A DNA stretch of 8,230 bases, from positions 1 to 8,230 of the forward strand of contig JAFSQO010000443.1 in the NCBI GenBank assembly GCA_017446645.1. The letters run 5' to 3'. The notes below the pieces were generated by a model. The model had not been told where the DNA came from and made no database searches. It worked only from the letters and a program-made list of their open reading frames with translations. Shown one piece after another: positions 4,937 to 8,230 of the stretch. The stretch is from Synergistaceae bacterium. Its GTDB lineage: Bacteria; Synergistota; Synergistia; Synergistales; Aminobacteriaceae. Position 1 is the first letter of the stretch, and each line of letters opens with the position of its first letter. The position numbers were made by a program, and so were the translations under genes.

Positions 4937-7900
4937 CTAATTCTTGCTTCTTGCCTTCGTGAAGAACATCATAGCGAGGGCCAAGATACCCAGACCGCTA
5001 AAGCCCATATCACAACCGCTGCTGCTTCTATGAAGGAATGGGAACTGGTCTGATGAACCGCTGTCTTCGCCGATTACTACAGTCAGGGTTGCCTCTGCAG
5101 ACGCTCCTACACTGTTATAGGCAGTAATAACGATCTTGCCGCCGTCTTCAGTAGTTGCAGTTGAGCTTGCTGTAACTGTAACTTCGCAGGTGTTAGGGTT
5201 GTCAGTATCATAGACGATCTCAAAGGCACTTATACCGTTAGGAAGATTGCCGTATTTCCAGGTGTTTATGTTCGTTCCGGTGAATGTTGTCTTTGCACTC
5301 CCGCCAGGTGCAACAGTCAGGCTTGCAGTCGTCTCGTTTATCACAGGCTCTGCAACCGAGTACTTTGACGCTATCGTAACCGTAATATCTATACCGACTT
5401 CATCGTATACATTACCGGCTAATATCGTGAGTTTAGCACTATCGCCTTCCTTTGCCGTTGAGTTTGTAGCACTATCGCCTTCATTTGCCGGTGAGCTTGT
5501 AGTAATAACGACTTCGCATTGTTCAGCGTTTTCAGGGTCATAGTTGAATTCTACAGCTTTTACTATGCTGGGCAGATCTCCGTTATGCCTCCAGTAATTA
5601 ACATTCTTAGCCGTGAACACTAATGCAGCACTTCCTCCTGCTATTATGTCAGCAGAGGCGATCTTGGTAACTATTTCGGGTTCCACTGCAGAATCTGAGT
5701 TGGGATCTTCAATGAAGATATTGAGATTCTTATCAGCAGACTCTCCGACTTCGTTATAAGCATACATAGTTACGGTGCAGTCGGTATCGATCTCAGCCGT
5801 CGAACTTGCAGTTACAATGACCTCACAGCGATTCGGGTTTCTGTCATAACGAAGCTCAATAGCCTTCACAGAGTCAGGCAAACTTCCGTATGCCCATGAA
5901 GCTACGTTCTGGCCTGTAAATATCGTGTTTGACGTTCCGCCGGGTACTACACTCAGTGATCCTTCATCATCGATTACAGGGTCAGGGTATGTTGTGCCGT
6001 CCGCAACGATTTTAACATTCAGCTTTGCGTTTGCATCTTCGCCTATCTCGTTGAAGGCATAAATATATATTTCATGATCACCGGCTGTTGCGCTTGAGCT
6101 TGCAGTAACAGATACTTCACAGCGGTCAGGGTTGACATCATACTTTAACTCAATAGCCTTGATTGCGTCAGGAAAGTCTATGCACTTCCATGAGCGTATA
6201 TGCTGTCCAGTGAATACTGCTTTAGCTGTTCCGCCTGCTATCACTGTAACTGACTCGTCCTCATCGATTTCAGGATTAGGGTATTCTGCTCCGTCCGTAA
6301 CGATTGTGATGTTCAGGGTCTTGCTTGTTGACTCGCCAATCTCGTTATACGCGTAAATCGTAACGGAAGTATTGCCAGCTGTTGCAGTCGAACTTGCTGT
6401 AACGAGAACTTCACAGCGATCCGGGTTGACAGAGTAGTCTAACTCAAGGGCTTTCACTTCGTCAGGCAGATTTCCGTATTTCCATGAGCGTATATGTTCA
6501 CCTGTGAATACTGCCTTAGCTGTTCCGCCTGCTATTACTGTAACTGACTCGTCTTCATCGATTTCGGGGTCAGGGTGCGATGTGTCCTCAGTAACCGTAA
6601 CGTTCAGGACCGCGCTTGTATTCATGCCGATATCGTTGAATGCGTAAAGATAAACCTGAGCGGGAATATCGCTGGGTAATGCATTCGAGCTTGTAGTTAC
6701 CAGCACTTCACAGCGGTTCGGGTGATCCTTATAATCTAACTTAACTGACTTCACCTCGTCAGGTAAATTAATGCACCTCCATGAGCTTATATGTTCTCCT
6801 GTGAAGACTGCCCTAGCTGTACCGCCGTGGATTACTTTAACTGATAACTCTTCATCATAGATTACGGGGTCAGGATGTGACGGGTCGTCAGTGATTGTAA
6901 CGTTGAGGGTTGCTTCTGTACGTACTCCGACAGCATTGTAGGCGTAGACAGTTAATTCATAGTCGCCGACTTCTGCGATAGAGCTTGCAGTTACAGAAAC
7001 TTCGCAGCGGTCCGGGTTAGAATCAAAATCTAAGTCAACGGCCTTTACTGCGTCAGGCAGAGTACCATAGCCCCATGAACGGACGTGTTTACCGGTAAAG
7101 ACTGCTTTAGATGTTCCGCCCTTCACAACTGTAACTGACTCGTCGTCTTCAATTACAGGGGGTTCATGTGCCTCGTCATTCACAAGTGTAACTGTCAGGG
7201 TCTTTGAGGCAGACCTCTGGCCTACTCCGTTATAAGCGTAAATTTCGATGTCCGCTGTAGTGCCTGCGGTTACTGACGTGTCAGACATTGCTGTAACCGT
7301 TATTTTGCAGGTGTCAGGGTTCTTGCTGTAGTCGAATTCAATGGCGTTTATCCATTCCGGAAGACCTTCCTCATCGTTATAGTACCAAGTCCTCACGTGA
7401 GAGCCGGTGAATACAGCCATCGCAGAGCCTCCGTAAGCAACTGACACTTCTTCGTCATCATCGATTGTTGCGGTCTCGTGAGCTGCGTTCTTCTGGATAT
7501 TAACGGTCAATGTTTTAGGCAATGAAATCTGGCCTGCAGGGTTGAATGCGTAGACATTCGCTCTGTAAGTGCCGTCCTCCGCGTTTTCGTTTGCCGTTAT
7601 TTTAATATCACAGCGTGCAGGGTCTTGGAAATAATCCAGCTCCGTATAGAAAGCATAAATATCAACCGAAGTGGCGGGTATTACTGACCATAATCTTGTA
7701 TGCTGACCGGTGAATGTTGCTGTTACTGTTCCGCCCTGTATAACTGTAACCGTCTCGTTCCCGTCAATTGTCGGGGTTGCGTATTTATCGCCGGCAGTTA
7801 CCTTAACATGCAGATTAGCAGGTGTTGCAACAGCCTTGCCAGCTCCGTTGTAAGCATAGATTTTGATGTCGCCTTCCTGACCTACAGCATTAGCAGCATC

Positions 7901-8230
7901 TTTCACGTTCACAACTACCTCGCCAGTGTTCGGGTTGTCATTCTTCTTAATATCAATACCAGAGATGAAGCTCGGCAGATTGTTCTTGTCGTAATCCCAG
8001 TTTTTGATGTGCTGTCCGGAGAACGTTGCTGAAGCAGTTCCGCCCGCTACGATCTCAAGTGTCTTATTGCCGCTGTCGATGGTTGGTGTTTTGTGATTTT
8101 CGTCAGGTGCTACTCTGATAACCAGCTTTTTATCGTCAGTATCGCCATATTTACCCATAGCATATACTGGAACTTCAATAATGCTGCCTTCTTTTACGTC
8201 TGAAGCCAGCTTAACTGTAGCATTGCAGAT
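4937..8230 (-). CDS. Large Ig-like repeat surface protein with Synerg-CTERM-like sorting tail (5' end outside window)
   Basis: The frame is open to the right edge; a Met at 8158 lies in the middle of a repeat and is not the start, since the 24 codons upstream of it continue the repeat pattern (CNATVKLASDV). 1097 residues are visible. They comprise the end of one repeat, ten complete repeats and a 43-residue tail. Each repeat runs P-x-I, V-x-x-GG-T, FTG-x-H-I, a conserved Trp, NP-x-x-C-E-V-x-VTA and a YAYN-x-x-G strand, and has the look of an all-beta Ig-like (bacterial) domain. The tail has SSSGCDMGF, a hydrophobic stretch and KARSKN, which matches the Synerg-CTERM pattern; such tails are thought to be recognised and processed during export to the cell surface. 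A signal peptide would be expected beyond the edge. A likely role is an adhesin or a stalk-like surface protein, which is inferred. A terminator follows the stop at once. Confidence 0.9.
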   Translation of the reverse strand: MCNATVKLASDVKEGSIIEVPVYAMGKYGDTDDKKLVIRVAPDENHKTPTIDSGNKTLEIVAGGTASATFSGQHIKNWDYDKNNLPSFISGIDIKKNDNPNTGEVVVNVKDAANAVGQEGDIKIYAYNGAGKAVATPANLHVKVTAGDKYATPTIDGNETVTVIQGGTVTATFTGQHTRLWSVIPATSVDIYAFYTELDYFQDPARCDIKITANENAEDGTYRANVYAFNPAGQISLPKTLTVNIQKNAAHETATIDDDEEVSVAYGGSAMAVFTGSHVRTWYYNDEEGLPEWINAIEFDYSKNPDTCKITVTAMSDTSVTAGTTADIEIYAYNGVGQRSASKTLTVTLVNDEAHEPPVIEDDESVTVVKGGTSKAVFTGKHVRSWGYGTLPDAVKAVDLDFDSNPDRCEVSVTASSIAEVGDYELTVYAYNAVGVRTEATLNVTITDDPSHPDPVIYDEELSVKVIHGGTARAVFTGEHISSWRCINLPDEVKSVKLDYKDHPNRCEVLVTTSSNALPSDIPAQVYLYAFNDIGMNTSAVLNVTVTEDTSHPDPEIDEDESVTVIAGGTAKAVFTGEHIRSWKYGNLPDEVKALELDYSVNPDRCEVLVTASSTATAGNTSVTIYAYNEIGESTSKTLNITIVTDGAEYPNPEIDEDESVTVIAGGTAKAVFTGQHIRSWKCIDFPDAIKAIELKYDVNPDRCEVSVTASSSATAGDHEIYIYAFNEIGEDANAKLNVKIVADGTTYPDPVIDDEGSLSVVPGGTSNTIFTGQNVASWAYGSLPDSVKAIELRYDRNPNRCEVIVTASSTAEIDTDCTVTMYAYNEVGESADKNLNIFIEDPNSDSAVEPEIVTKIASADIIAGGSAALVFTAKNVNYWRHNGDLPSIVKAVEFNYDPENAEQCEVVITTSSPANEGDSATNSTAKEGDSAKLTILAGNVYDEVGIDITVTIASKYSVAEPVINETTASLTVAPGGSAKTTFTGTNINTWKYGNLPNGISAFEIVYDTDNPNTCEVTVTASSTATTEDGGKIVITAYNSVGASAEATLTVVIGEDSGSSDQFPFLHRSSSGCDMGFSGLGILALAMMFFTKARSKN
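4940..5026 (-). other. Synerg-CTERM-like C-terminal sorting signal
   Basis: The last 29 residues are SSSGCDMGF, then a hydrophobic segment (GLGILALAMMFF) and a basic end TKARSKN. The tripartite order and the Ser-Gly-Cys motif fit the Synerg-CTERM family (typical core SGGCNAG), found in Synergistota in multiple proteins per genome. It is the main taxonomic clue in the window. Here D-M replaces the common N-A. Confidence 0.8.
5069..8086 (-). repeat. Ten tandem Ig-like protein repeats (about 290-333 bp each)
   Basis: Repeats in order of translation begin at nt 8086, 7774, 7471, 7159, 6868, 6568, 6274, 5980, 5680 and 5347, and are about 104, 101, 104, 97, 100, 98, 98, 100, 111 and 93 residues long. 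Each opens at a Pro or Ala before x-I. Repeats 4 to 8 are the most alike; repeats 6 and 7 share nearly all of their first 30 residues. Outer repeats 1, 2, 9 and 10 have drifted more, as expected if the array expands in the middle. Confidence 0.88.
5434..5499 (-). repeat. 33-bp tandem duplication inside repeat 9
   Basis: Two adjacent 33-bp units (5434-5466 and 5467-5499) differ at only three positions. They encode two 11-residue segments, SSPANEGDSAT and NSTAKEGDSAK. The duplication is in frame and explains why repeat 9 is about 11 residues longer than its neighbours. Confidence 0.9.

Noticed and set aside
5247..8032. Plus-strand open frames opposite the repeat protein
   Set aside because: They mirror the repetitive coding sequence of the minus strand and recur at similar repeat positions, as shadows do.
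8156..8158. ATG as the start of the repeat protein
   Set aside because: The frame stays open to the right edge and the 24 upstream codons continue the Ig-like repeat pattern, so the Met is internal.
4937..8230. DNA repeats as a possible CRISPR array
   Set aside because: Units are about 300 bp, all in frame within one gene and diverged from each other; there are no short identical repeats with unique spacers despite the Cas4-like nuclease nearby.

Overview
The window most likely comes from a bacterium of the phylum Synergistota (Synergistetes). The strongest clue is the C-terminus of the large repeat protein on the right. It carries a Ser-rich/Gly-Cys motif, a short hydrophobic helix and a basic tail, which is the pattern of the Synerg-CTERM sorting signal described from that phylum. 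All supported genes lie on the minus strand, so transcription runs from right to left. Genus cannot be told from the sequence.

Right part (4889-8230): the C-terminal 1097 residues of a very large surface protein whose N-terminus lies beyond the right edge. It is made of ten complete Ig-like repeats of about 97-111 residues, part of an eleventh, and the Synerg-CTERM-like tail. A G:C hairpin with a T-tract terminates this gene at 4889-4919.

Middle (667-4776): after a 160-bp gap between coding regions come three genes with overlapping ends (11 nt and 4 nt). They encode a protein with winged-helix-like segments, an ORC/Cdc6-like AAA+ ATPase with an accessory C-terminal half, and a Cas4/RecB-like PD-(D/E)XK nuclease with a probable Fe-S cluster. 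The nuclease is unusual because its reading frame runs straight into a complete type IV pilin-like module: basic leader, Gly cleavage site, hydrophobic helix and pilin-size globular part. No ATG, GTG or TTG lies near the junction from which the pilin could start separately.

Left part (1-650): a HicB-family antitoxin-like protein that lacks its usual DNA-binding C-terminus and has no HicA partner here, then the start of a PilM-like gene of a type IV pilus assembly operon that continues past the left edge.

Interpretation (inference): the layout looks like a three-gene DNA-processing or defence-type cassette joined to the front of a type IV pilus operon, with its last gene fused to the first pilin. 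Either it is a chance insertion next to the pilus genes or it is a functional coupling of a DNA nuclease and ATPase to a pilus or DNA-uptake machine. I cannot match the ATPase/winged-helix/nuclease set with confidence to a named defence system. No stretch longer than 300 bases is without a gene, and I saw no tRNA, rRNA, CRISPR array or insertion sequence.
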